Origin: Candidatus Jidaibacter sp.
Lineage (GTDB): Bacteria > Pseudomonadota > Alphaproteobacteria > Rickettsiales > Midichloriaceae
NCBI GenBank assembly: GCA_021298045.1
Contig: JAJTHY010000144.1
Span: 1-8,408, forward strand
DNA length: 8,408 nt
Direction: 5' to 3'
Below the pieces are notes generated by a model. That model was not told where the DNA came from. It saw only the letters and a list, made by a program, of their open reading frames with translations, and did not search any database. Below, one piece after another: positions 1 to 5,890 of the stretch; the first letter of the stretch is position 1, and every line of letters starts with the position of its first letter. A program made the translations under genes and the position numbers.

Positions 1-21
1 AAAAAAGGCACGGTTTTTGCT
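1..21 (+). terminator. Possible 3' half of a terminator from an upstream gene
   Basis: The window opens with an A run, then GGCACGG followed directly by TTTTTGCTTT. A GC-rich arm running into a T tract is how the 3' half of a rho-independent terminator looks; a matching CCGTGCC arm would have to lie just before position 1. In many alphaproteobacteria rpsA precedes sppA, so this could be its terminator, but that is inference. The A run could be the hairpin loop. Confidence 0.3.
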
Positions 22-27
22 TTAATT

Positions 28-82
28 GTCATTCCGCACGCAGTTCAGGAATCTTAAGATCCCAAGCAATAGCGAGGATGAC
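28..82. repeat. GTCAT-bounded palindromic intergenic repeat
   Basis: The element begins GTCATTCCGC and ends GCGAGGATGAC, so its ends are near-complementary (GTCAT with C-rich and GC positions matching). In its middle lies a second palindrome, ATCTTAAGAT at 51-60, flanked by GGA and CCC. Such nested, GTCAT-ended elements are typical of dispersed intergenic repeats in Rickettsiales and related alphaproteobacteria. Only one copy is in this window, so the claim that it is dispersed rests on resemblance and not on counting copies. It is more GC-rich than the surrounding spacer. Confidence 0.55.
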
Positions 83-135
83 TAAGAGGTGGAGATTTGT
101 TGTATTTTTCATAGCCATTTTATAAGGGTTTAGCT

Positions 136-170
136 ATATACTTCAATAAGTAATTGCTTTAGAAGTATAT
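136..170. repeat. 9-bp inverted repeat upstream of sppA
   Basis: ATATACTTC (136-144) and GAAGTATAT (162-170) are perfect reverse complements separated by 17 bases. No T tract follows, so it is not a standard terminator. It lies 43 bases before the sppA start, where an operator or a 5' leader hairpin would sit. In such AT-rich DNA a 9-bp arm could still be chance. I see no convincing -35/-10 pair in 83-212. Confidence 0.4.
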
Positions 171-212
171 GATTGCTAAATTGAACTAATATCAATTTAT
201 AAAAAATATCTT

Positions 213-1121
213 ATGGCGCTTACTCCAGATCAAATAATAGATCGCATGACTCTAAAAAAACAAATGCTTAATTGGAGACTACTTGCCATTGGGATTTCTC
301 TGCTACTTGCGTTTTCGTTATTAGCTGGAAGAGATTTTAAATCAGGCCATCCTCTGGATGGAGAACATATAGCCAGAATATCGATTGATGGCCCTATTTA
401 TGATGTCTTACCTAGAATAGATAATTTGGCCAAGCTCGCAGTTAGTAAGAACGTCAAAGGGGTTATTATTCATGTAAATAGTCCTGGAGGAACAGCAGTC
501 GGAGGAGAAAACTTATATTTAGCTATACGTAAAATAGCCAGAGAAAAGCCAGTATCCGTAGTGATGAGCGATATAGCAGCATCTGCCGGCTATATGCTTT
601 CACTTGGAGCAGATCACTTAGTTGCCCATGAAGCTACCATTACTGGGTCTATCGGCGTTATAGCACAAAGTTTCGAAATTACAAAGCTTGCAGACATGTT
701 GGGCGTGAAATTCCATAACTTTAAGTCTTCTCCTCTTAAGGGCGGTCCTATTCCAACTGAGCATTTAACACCTGAAATGCAGCGCTCCATGGAATTAATA
801 ATCAGAGATACCTACGATTTCTTTGTGGGGCTAGTTTCTGAAAGGAGAAATATTCCGCTGGAAAAATTACTTCCGCTTGCCGATGGTAGGGCGTACACAG
901 GAAGGCAGGCTTTTTCACTTGGTTTGGTAGATGCCTTAGGAGATGAAGACACAGCATACGATTGGATTGTATCTACCGCCAAGTTGAATGCCTCTATAAA
1001 TGTTAAAGATTATGACATAGACCCAAAAGAAAGTCGCATTGACAGAATTTTAGAGACTTATTCAAATATTTCTCAAATGATAAAAGCAGCTGTTAACAAT
1101 AATTTAATTTATTACTTCTAG
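213..1121 (+). CDS. sppA: Signal peptide peptidase SppA, short S49-family serine protease
   Basis: This 302-residue inner-membrane protease would cut leftover signal peptides, and possibly other membrane peptides, using a Ser/Lys dyad. A short cytoplasmic N-terminus is followed by one membrane segment (about 22-39); the catalytic domain lies outside. NSPGG (89-93) is the oxyanion/strand motif of the ClpP-crotonase fold. Ser124 in AASAGY is the expected nucleophile and Lys176 in PLKGG the expected base. Their spacing of 52 residues is what I recall for Bacillus SppA (Ser147/Lys199). The length fits the single-domain form, not the double-domain E. coli type. The first ATG is used although it lacks a clear Shine-Dalgarno site; a second ATG at 246 is no better placed. 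ihfB follows after 57 bases without a terminator, an order widely conserved in alphaproteobacteria, so the two are probably co-transcribed. Confidence 0.93.
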   Translation: MALTPDQIIDRMTLKKQMLNWRLLAIGISLLLAFSLLAGRDFKSGHPLDGEHIARISIDGPIYDVLPRIDNLAKLAVSKNVKGVIIHVNSPGGTAVGGENLYLAIRKIAREKPVSVVMSDIAASAGYMLSLGADHLVAHEATITGSIGVIAQSFEITKLADMLGVKFHNFKSSPLKGGPIPTEHLTPEMQRSMELIIRDTYDFFVGLVSERRNIPLEKLLPLADGRAYTGRQAFSLGLVDALGDEDTAYDWIVSTAKLNASINVKDYDIDPKESRIDRILETYSNISQMIKAAVNNNLIYYF

Positions 1122-1178
1122 ACATATTTAGGTATTTTTCTTAAAATAAGCTAATAATAGACACAATAGGTTTTAGTC

Positions 1179-1496
1179 ATGATGAAAAAAAAGCCAAGCC
1201 TAAATAAAAAGAAGTTAGTAACTGAGATTTGTGGTAAACATCCCACTGTTGCTGGCGCCGATATGGAGAGGGCTATAAACATAATTTTTGATGAAATGGC
1301 TACGGCACTAGTTTGCGGTGATCGTGTTGAAATCAGAGGATTTGGGTCTTTAGTTGTTAAAAGGCGCGCTAAAGGGAAGGTGAGAAACCCTAAGAGTGGC
1401 GAAATCATAGAAGCAGATGACAGAGGTTCTTTATACTTCCGTGCAAGCAGAGAATTAATTAAGACTCTTAATTTTACTTCAGTTAACGATAATTAA
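1179..1496 (+). CDS. ihfB: Integration host factor beta-like / HU-family DNA-bending protein
   Basis: A 105-residue member of the HU/IHF family, small dimeric nucleoid proteins that bend DNA. The N-terminal helices span about 8-46, followed by the core signature RVEIRGFGS (49-57) and the beta-arm with RNPKSGE (69-75). Pro71 is the residue that intercalates between base pairs in this family. The VEIRGFGS form and the position directly behind sppA favour IHF beta over HU; residues 72-98 diverge from the usual IHF beta ending (the PHFKPGKEL stretch reads LYFRASREL here). Two ATG codons stand in tandem at 1179 and 1182; TAGG at 1167-1170 is a fair ribosome site for either. A Lys-rich start and Asn/Asp tail flank the fold. 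The alpha partner is not in the window. The family is certain; the IHF-versus-HU choice is an inference. Confidence 0.85.
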   Translation: MMKKKPSLNKKKLVTEICGKHPTVAGADMERAINIIFDEMATALVCGDRVEIRGFGSLVVKRRAKGKVRNPKSGEIIEADDRGSLYFRASRELIKTLNFTSVNDN

Positions 1497-1564
1497 TGTT
1501 TGCATTGCATAAGTTTCGGTACCACTTAGGGACCTCATAATTTTATAGCAATGATGTAGCTTTT

Positions 1565-1570
1565 TATAAT
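1565..1570 (+). promoter_or_regulatory. Candidate -10 box upstream of lptF
   Basis: A perfect TATAAT lies 54 bases before the lptF ATG in the 127-base ihfB-lptF gap. The best -35 at suitable distance is a poor TTTATA (1542-1547). Since no terminator is visible after ihfB, lptF may instead be read from the sppA-ihfB transcript. In AT-rich DNA a lone TATAAT is weak evidence. Confidence 0.3.
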
Positions 1571-1588
1571 ATAAAAGGTATTATCAAG

Positions 1589-1611
1589 GCTTAAACTGTA
1601 TTGTCTTAAGC
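1589..1611 (+). repeat. Short inverted repeat just before lptF
   Basis: GCTTAA (1589-1594) and TTAAGC (1606-1611) form a 6-bp perfect stem with an 11-base loop, ending 12 bases before the lptF ATG. It could fold over or next to the ribosome site (a weak AGAAAG at 1618-1623). It is too short to be sure. Confidence 0.25.
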
Positions 1612-1623
1612 TCATTTAGAAAG

Positions 1624-2697
1624 ATGTTGGCCATTTACTCAAAGTATATTCAAAAGCGGCTTTTGTTTTATTTCACCATAATTTATTGCATTTTTATATC
1701 CATCATCTGGCTAACCCAATCACTCAGATTTTTGGAATTAATAACATTGCAAGGCATTGATATTGCAACATTCTTTAATATTACAAGCTTTCTAATAATT
1801 CCAATGTCTTATGTATGCGTGCCCCTTGCATTATTTTTTGCCGGCATAACAACATTTGCTAGCTTAGAAGCCAATAACGAGTTAGTAATTTTAAAATGTT
1901 CTGGCATCAGTAACATGCAGCTCTGTCGTGCTATTTCAGGCGTTGTAGCGTTTACGGTTTTAATACATTTAAGTATCTCACTTTACTTTCTGCCAAAATC
2001 ATACCAAGGCTTTAAGGATATGCAGCAAATCCTTAAAGAAACAATTATCAATGCTTCTTTTGAAGAGGGAGTTTTTAATACAAAGAATGATGCCATCACC
2101 ATATATGTTGATGAAAAAATAGATGATTTCAAATATAAAGGCATATTCATCTATGACCTACGTAATAAAGATAAGCCTTTAACTATTATGGCTAATTATG
2201 GCATATTGGTTATTGGGGATGAAGGGCCTGGCTTTGTGCTAACTGAAGGTAGTCATCAGGTAGAAGATAAAGTGAAGAACCAAATAAATTTAGGATTTTT
2301 CAAAAGTTATAATTTTGGTCTAAAGATGGAGACCAACAAAAGCAGTTCTAGAAACCTAGATGCAAATGAACTTTTCCTACATGAATTGCTTAATGCCTCT
2401 AATAAAAGCCAACATACTCGCAAGCAGCATATCGTGCATGCAATGCAAAGAATAATATGGCCAGCTTTCAATATAATATTAGCCATTATTGTAGTAATTG
2501 GTATGGTTACAAATCTTTCGCGCAGAAGTTCTCACTTTGCTAAACAGTTAAAAGTTAGTGGATTAGGCATTCTAGTTATTGCAGCGTTGCTTATACTTAA
2601 CAATTTATCACTCAAACACTTTGAGTACATTTACGTTACTTTATTATTAGTCATTGCATCAACAACTGCTTCAATTTTATTTTGTCAAAAGAATTAA
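1624..2697 (+). CDS. lptF: LPS export ABC transporter permease LptF (YjgP/YjgQ family)
   Basis: A 357-residue inner-membrane permease of the LptB2FG complex, which extracts lipopolysaccharide from the inner membrane and passes it to LptC. The layout is the family standard: three N-terminal membrane segments (about 13-31, 53-76, 104-124), a periplasmic beta-jellyroll domain (about 125-270) and three C-terminal segments (about 277-295, 311-327, 335-353). QSLRFLELI (32-40) after TM1 is characteristic of LptF more than LptG, and NELVILKCSGIS (85-96) matches the cytoplasmic coupling helix that contacts the LptB ATPase. Length fits the family. The partner LptG and LptB are not nearby in this window. 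The ATG at 1624 is used; its ribosome site is weak. A strong hairpin terminator follows the stop codon by eight bases' spacing. F over G is an inference from the N-terminal motif. Confidence 0.88.
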   Translation: MLAIYSKYIQKRLLFYFTIIYCIFISIIWLTQSLRFLELITLQGIDIATFFNITSFLIIPMSYVCVPLALFFAGITTFASLEANNELVILKCSGISNMQLCRAISGVVAFTVLIHLSISLYFLPKSYQGFKDMQQILKETIINASFEEGVFNTKNDAITIYVDEKIDDFKYKGIFIYDLRNKDKPLTIMANYGILVIGDEGPGFVLTEGSHQVEDKVKNQINLGFFKSYNFGLKMETNKSSSRNLDANELFLHELLNASNKSQHTRKQHIVHAMQRIIWPAFNIILAIIVVIGMVTNLSRRSSHFAKQLKVSGLGILVIAALLILNNLSLKHFEYIYVTLLLVIASTTASILFCQKN

Positions 2698-2704
2698 TAC
2701 CAAT

Positions 2705-2737
2705 AAAAAAGCTCGCCAGTTTATGACGAGCTTTTTT
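2705..2737. terminator. Bidirectional rho-independent terminator
   Basis: AAAAAAGCTCG (2705-2715) pairs with CGAGCTTTTTT (2727-2737); the stem extends inward by CA/TG after one C-A mismatch, leaving a GTTTA loop. The run is A6-stem-T6, so either strand yields a GC hairpin followed by U residues. It lies between converging lptF and the leftward small secreted protein gene and can end both transcripts. Confidence 0.92.
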
Positions 2738-2756
2738 AAAAGAATAGAAAAGAAAT

Positions 2757-2933
2757 TTATTTCTTCATTTCATCTTTTTTAGCATCATCTTTTTTAGCAG
2801 GCATTTCTTTGTTCATTTCTTTATGCATTTCGCCTGCATGGCCATCTTCTTTTTTAGCAGCATCAGAAGCGTTAACGCTCATAGAAACTAGAGCTATAGC
2901 AAGGCCTGAAAGAATAGCAGATACTTTTTTCAT
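2757..2933 (-). CDS. Small exported Lys/Met/His-rich protein (58 aa)
   Basis: The frame encodes 58 residues, starting MKKVSAILSGLAIALVSMSV. A clear signal peptide ends at Val-Asn-Ala (20-22), giving a mature chain of only 36 residues made almost entirely of Lys, Glu, Asp, Met, Ala and two His. HAGEMHKEMNKEM (32-44) places Met at 36, 40 and 44 with His32 and His37, a spacing that lines Met up on one face of a helix; PAKKDDAKKDEMKK follows. No Cys or aromatic residues occur in the mature part. Support for a real gene: a textbook AGGAGA ribosome site (2939-2944) five bases before the ATG, a signal peptide, and its place 18 bases behind another secreted protein with a terminator after it. It resembles in composition the small secreted MXKDX-repeat proteins, whose function I do not know. 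Periplasmic metal or anion binding is only a guess. Confidence 0.82.
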   Translation of the reverse strand: MKKVSAILSGLAIALVSMSVNASDAAKKEDGHAGEMHKEMNKEMPAKKDDAKKDEMKK

Positions 2934-2938
2934 TTTAA

Positions 2939-2944
2939 TCTCCT
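2939..2944 (-). promoter_or_regulatory. Strong Shine-Dalgarno site of the small secreted protein
   Basis: On the minus strand AGGAGA stands five bases before the ATG at 2933. It is the best match to the anti-Shine-Dalgarno sequence in this window, where most genes have weak sites, and suggests the 58-residue product is made in larger amounts than the gene before it. Confidence 0.8.
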
Positions 2945-2951
2945 TTAGAGT

Positions 2952-3605
2952 TTAATATTTTTTATATTTGTTTTTACCGTCTATGCAAACGTTAAGGCGG
3001 TATAAAACACCGTCTTCCATACTATTCTTACTATATTTTTCTGCTTTTGCAATCAACAAATTTCTTTTCGAAGCTTTTACTTCCTTATTTAGTATAGAAT
3101 CTTTTACATTTAGATGGCTGTTGTCAAAATAAATAATGCTCTCCAATGGCTGAAAATCTCTGTGTTTTACTCGAATGTTTATATGCGGCGCTCTAGACTG
3201 AGAAATAGGTCCAGGCATTATAGTAATAAATCTATAATTTCCCATGTTATCAGTTATAAAGGTGCCGGTTCCAGCAAAATTTTTATCTCCTTTTTCACTA
3301 CCGGTTGTTTTATAAGTTATTTCACCTGTACTATCAGCTTGCCAAATTTCCACAATAGCGTTGGATATAGGTACGCATAACTCATCTACAACTGTCCCTT
3401 CCAGAAGTATAGGAACGCCCTTTGCGAATTCAGAGGCCCCAACCAACCTACGTAAATTATTAGTTTTTTGCATGGGTGGTGGCGTTACATCCAACCATAT
3501 TTGCGGGGTGATCTCACATTCATTTATCAATTCTGCATTTGCGTAGCACAATACAGGAATGAAGGTCAGTATGGCAATTAACGTGAATTTGTACTTCATA
3601 CTCAT
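2952..3605 (-). CDS. Exported intradiol-dioxygenase-like protein, iron site degenerate
   Basis: This 217-residue protein has a signal peptide (about 1-24, ending Ala-Asn-Ala) and then the fold of protocatechuate 3,4-dioxygenase-type intradiol enzymes. The motifs appear in order: GVPILLEGTVVD (63-74), AIVEIWQADSTGE (83-95), FAGTGTFITDNMGNYRFITIMPGP (110-133) and APHINIRV (139-146). True enzymes hold Fe(III) by two Tyr and two His (WQAD-GxY, PGPY, HIH). Here Tyr98 may stand for the first, His141 is present, but PGPY reads PGPI (Ile134) and HIH reads HIN (Asn143). Ring cleavage is therefore doubtful; a binding role is possible. Cys30, Cys77 and Cys207 could form a disulfide outside the cytoplasm. 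Databases often call such proteins dioxygenase beta subunits. The frame opens at TTG 3620, but the ATG at 3605 (or 3599) gives the better signal peptide; no clear ribosome site decides it. Confidence 0.8.
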   Translation of the reverse strand: MSMKYKFTLIAILTFIPVLCYANAELINECEITPQIWLDVTPPPMQKTNNLRRLVGASEFAKGVPILLEGTVVDELCVPISNAIVEIWQADSTGEITYKTTGSEKGDKNFAGTGTFITDNMGNYRFITIMPGPISQSRAPHINIRVKHRDFQPLESIIYFDNSHLNVKDSILNKEVKASKRNLLIAKAEKYSKNSMEDGVLYRLNVCIDGKNKYKKY

Positions 3606-3640
3606 GATTAAAATTTGCAATATCCCAACTGTATCAGCCC

Positions 3641-3669
3641 TATGTTATTTTATAAATGTTTTTGTGCAA
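3641..3669 (-). promoter_or_regulatory. Weak candidate promoter for the leftward secreted-protein unit
   Basis: On the minus strand TTGCAC (3669-3664) is followed after 16 bases by TAACAT (3647-3642), a fair pair pointing toward the dioxygenase-like gene. It overlaps the -35 area of the asd promoter on the other strand, so the two units would start back to back. The match is modest. Confidence 0.3.
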
Positions 3670-3689
3670 AATTTGAAAACTGATATAAT
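3662..3689 (+). promoter_or_regulatory. Extended -10 promoter of the asd unit
   Basis: TGATATAAT (3681-3689) is a full extended -10 element (TG, one base, TATAAT). The -35 (TTGTGC, 3662-3667, 16-base spacer) is poor, as is usual for extended -10 promoters. Transcription should begin near 3696, leaving a leader of about 30 bases with an AGG ribosome site (3715-3717) eight bases before the asd ATG. Confidence 0.65.
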
Positions 3690-3725
3690 GCCAACTCTTA
3701 AGTAAATAATAAGTAGGTAGATATC

Positions 3726-4736
3726 ATGGCTATTAATTTGGCTATAGTTGGGGCAACTGGAAATGTAGGGAGGGCTATGATAAATATTCTCGCCGAACGA
3801 GAATTTCCAGTGAAAAATCTTTACCCTTTGGCATCTCATAGATCAGTTGGAAAAAAGATTACTTTTGGTAATCAAGTTTTAGAGGTAAACAATTTAGATG
3901 GCTTTGACTTCCGCAATGTTGATATAGCATTGTTTTCTGCGGGAGCACAAGTTTCTGAACAATATGCAAAAATTGCAGCAGAAAATGCTGTGGTGATAGA
4001 CAATACTTCGTATTTCAGAACTGATCCAAATATCCCCTTAATTGTTACAGAAGTTAACATCGAAAAGCTTGAAGAGTATAAACACACTAATATAATCTCC
4101 AATCCCAATTGTGCAGTAATGCAAATGTTGGTGGCGCTTAAGCCTCTACATGATGTTGCAACAATTAAACGTATAGTGGTTACAACATTTCAATCTGTAT
4201 CAGGCGCAGGTAAAAAAGCTATGGATGAGCTTTACGATCAAACTAAGCAGCGATTAATGGCAGATTCTTTATCAAGAAAAGTATTTCCAAAACAAATTAC
4301 TTTCAACGTATTACCCCATATAGGTGAGTTTGATGAAGATGGCAATACTGCAGAAGAAAGCAAAATAATTGCTGAAACACAAAAAATATTGGATCCCGCC
4401 ATTCAAGTTTCTGCGACCTGTGTTAGAGTCCCTGTGTTTATAGGCCACAGTGAGTCTGTAAATGTGGAATTCGTAAACCCAATTTCCGTAAGCGAGGCGC
4501 GGGAAATTTTGGAGAATGCAGACGGGATATTAGTCAGTGATGATCCAGAAAGAATGATGGGCTACACAACCCCTATTGAAACGGTTGGTGAAGATCATGT
4601 GTTTGTATCCAGAATTAGAGAAGATAAATCCGCTGCTAATTGCCTAAGCCTTTGGATAGTCTCAGATAATCTAAGAAAGGGCGCCGCTTTAAATGCTGTA
4701 CAAATAGCCGAAGAACTTGTAAAAAAGTATATCTAG
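3726..4736 (+). CDS. asd: Aspartate-semialdehyde dehydrogenase
   Basis: A 336-residue cytoplasmic enzyme that reduces aspartyl-4-phosphate to aspartate-4-semialdehyde with NADPH. This is the branch point toward diaminopimelate/lysine (peptidoglycan) and threonine/methionine. The N-terminal Rossmann motif GATGNVG (9-15) binds NADP. Cys129 in SNPNCAVMQM is the thioester-forming nucleophile. TFQSVSGAG (154-162) follows, and AEESK (209-213) carries the conserved acidic/Lys pair of the substrate site. RVPVFIGHSESV (234-245) contains Arg234, the substrate carboxylate binder, and His241, the general acid/base. The C-terminal helix DNLRKGAALNAVQIAE (314-329) is also standard. All key residues are intact and length is normal, so it should be active. 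An extended -10 promoter precedes it; a secreted pentapeptide-repeat gene and a peptidoglycan D,D-peptidase follow with short gaps, consistent with a cell-wall role for the product. Confidence 0.97.
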   Translation: MAINLAIVGATGNVGRAMINILAEREFPVKNLYPLASHRSVGKKITFGNQVLEVNNLDGFDFRNVDIALFSAGAQVSEQYAKIAAENAVVIDNTSYFRTDPNIPLIVTEVNIEKLEEYKHTNIISNPNCAVMQMLVALKPLHDVATIKRIVVTTFQSVSGAGKKAMDELYDQTKQRLMADSLSRKVFPKQITFNVLPHIGEFDEDGNTAEESKIIAETQKILDPAIQVSATCVRVPVFIGHSESVNVEFVNPISVSEAREILENADGILVSDDPERMMGYTTPIETVGEDHVFVSRIREDKSAANCLSLWIVSDNLRKGAALNAVQIAEELVKKYI

Positions 4737-4755
4737 GAACTTTTTTTCATTAAAT

Positions 4756-5871
4756 ATGGTTGGTATCCGGACTTACACAATATTGTTGCTATTATTTCTT
4801 ATGCCCGCCCAGGTGCTAGCTGATGGCAAATTAAGTAGAGATGACGTAGTCAAGTATTTGAGTAAACAACGCACTGAAGGCTATTTAATAAACCTCAGTA
4901 GAGATCTGGGGTATGATTTCTCTGGGCTTGATTTATCCAATATAAACTTTTCCGGCGCAGAAGTCATAAGTGCGAATTTTAAGGATGCTAACTTAACTGG
5001 GTCCGATTTTAGTCAGGCATTTGCTGAAGATTGTAATTTTGACGGCGCAAAGTTGGACAAAGCTAATTTTACCAATGCCACCATTGCGAGTTCCAGCTTT
5101 AAAGGCGTTAGTGGAAAGGGGGCTATTTTTAACAGTGTTTTTGCAGATACCGCAAATTTTTCTGAATCAGATTTATCCGGCATTCATGGCATCAATGCAA
5201 GATTCAAAGGAGCGAACTTTACATTTTCTATAATGGATGGTGCCAGGTTCGAAGAAAGCAATTTTTCTAGCGCTAACTTCGAAGGAGCGCTATCCTCAGA
5301 CTCAAAGCTCAGATTTTCTAATTTTGATTCAGCCAACCTATCTCAAGCTGATTTTACTAAAACCAATTTTTATGCATCTACTTTTATCAAAGCGGTTGCT
5401 TTAAATTCCAACTTTTCTGACACCATATTATTTGCTGGTAATTTTAGGGAATCCAATTTCACTGGTGCTAACTTAACAAAGTCTTATGCGGAAGCCTCAG
5501 ACTTCACTGGCGCCACTTTAAAGAGTGCACAAATGATAGGAATTTTGCTAGATGATGCAATATTGGATAATGTGGTTCTGGACGGGACAGTTATGACCAA
5601 AGCACAAATAAATACCGCATCCATTACAAATTCTTCATTAGTAGGAGCGGACCTTTCATCCTCCATCCTAAGAGGTGTGAATTTTTCTTATAGCAACCTT
5701 GCTGGAGCTAGACTCAATAGCTTATTTGGCAAGAAACTGAATTTCACAAATGCTGACTTTTCCAGGGCGACCATCACAGATTCTAAATTGCAATTTATAA
5801 ATTTCACTGGAGCAAAATTTACTGAAACTGCTATGCAAAATAACGATATGCAAGATATACTGGGCAAATAA
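4756..5871 (+). CDS. Secreted pentapeptide-repeat solenoid protein
   Basis: A 371-residue protein: a signal peptide (about 1-22, ending Val-Leu-Ala), a short helical cap (about 23-50) and then pentapeptide repeats to the C-terminus. With Phe55 as a centre, every fifth residue to Met365 keeps register without insertion or loss: 63 repeats, about 15-16 coils of a right-handed square beta-helix. The centres are 27 Phe and 18 Leu, the rest Met, Ile, Val, Ala, Gly or Ser; the preceding positions are mostly Ala/Ser and Asn/Asp (ANF, ADF, SNF). Most known pentapeptide proteins with a role (MfpA/Qnr gyrase mimics) are cytoplasmic and shorter; this one carries an export signal, so gyrase protection is unlikely. 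It sits 19 bases after asd and 19 before dacB, implying joint transcription and an envelope role, but the actual function is unknown. The ribosome site is poor. Confidence 0.9.
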   Translation: MVGIRTYTILLLLFLMPAQVLADGKLSRDDVVKYLSKQRTEGYLINLSRDLGYDFSGLDLSNINFSGAEVISANFKDANLTGSDFSQAFAEDCNFDGAKLDKANFTNATIASSSFKGVSGKGAIFNSVFADTANFSESDLSGIHGINARFKGANFTFSIMDGARFEESNFSSANFEGALSSDSKLRFSNFDSANLSQADFTKTNFYASTFIKAVALNSNFSDTILFAGNFRESNFTGANLTKSYAEASDFTGATLKSAQMIGILLDDAILDNVVLDGTVMTKAQINTASITNSSLVGADLSSSILRGVNFSYSNLAGARLNSLFGKKLNFTNADFSRATITDSKLQFINFTGAKFTETAMQNNDMQDILGK

Positions 5872-5885
5872 TTATTAATATTTGC
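5864..5885 (+). repeat. Stop-codon hairpin between the pentapeptide gene and dacB
   Basis: GCAAATA (5864-5870) and TATTTGC (5879-5885) are perfect complements around an 8-base loop. The stem holds most of the TAA stop of the pentapeptide-repeat gene and ends five bases before the dacB ATG. It occupies the place of the missing dacB ribosome site. Ribosomes finishing the upstream gene would open it, so it may couple translation of the two; the stem is AT-rich and weak. Confidence 0.4.
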
Positions 5886-5890
5886 AACTT

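Noticed and set aside
1151..1408. Leftward open frame of 85 codons opposite ihfB
   Set aside because: It lies wholly against a clear HU/IHF-family gene and its near vicinity, has no recognisable motif and no ribosome site; a shadow frame.
3114..3546. Two rightward open frames opposite the dioxygenase-like gene
   Set aside because: The opposite strand has signal peptide and family motifs through this stretch; these frames show only composition artefacts.
3606..3620. TTG at 3620 as start of the dioxygenase-like gene
   Set aside because: ATG codons at 3605 and 3599 give a shorter, more typical signal peptide; GGGA before the TTG is too close to be convincing.
4737..4755. Terminator between asd and the pentapeptide-repeat gene
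   Set aside because: A T7 run is present (AACTTTTTTTC) but no GC-rich stem precedes it.
4756..5871. Pentapeptide protein as a Qnr/MfpA-type gyrase-protecting factor
   Set aside because: It has a clear export signal and is far longer than those proteins; a cytoplasmic gyrase target does not fit.
5882..5890. TTG at 5882 as start of dacB
   Set aside because: An ATG three codons on gives a standard signal peptide; neither has a ribosome site, so the commoner codon is preferred.
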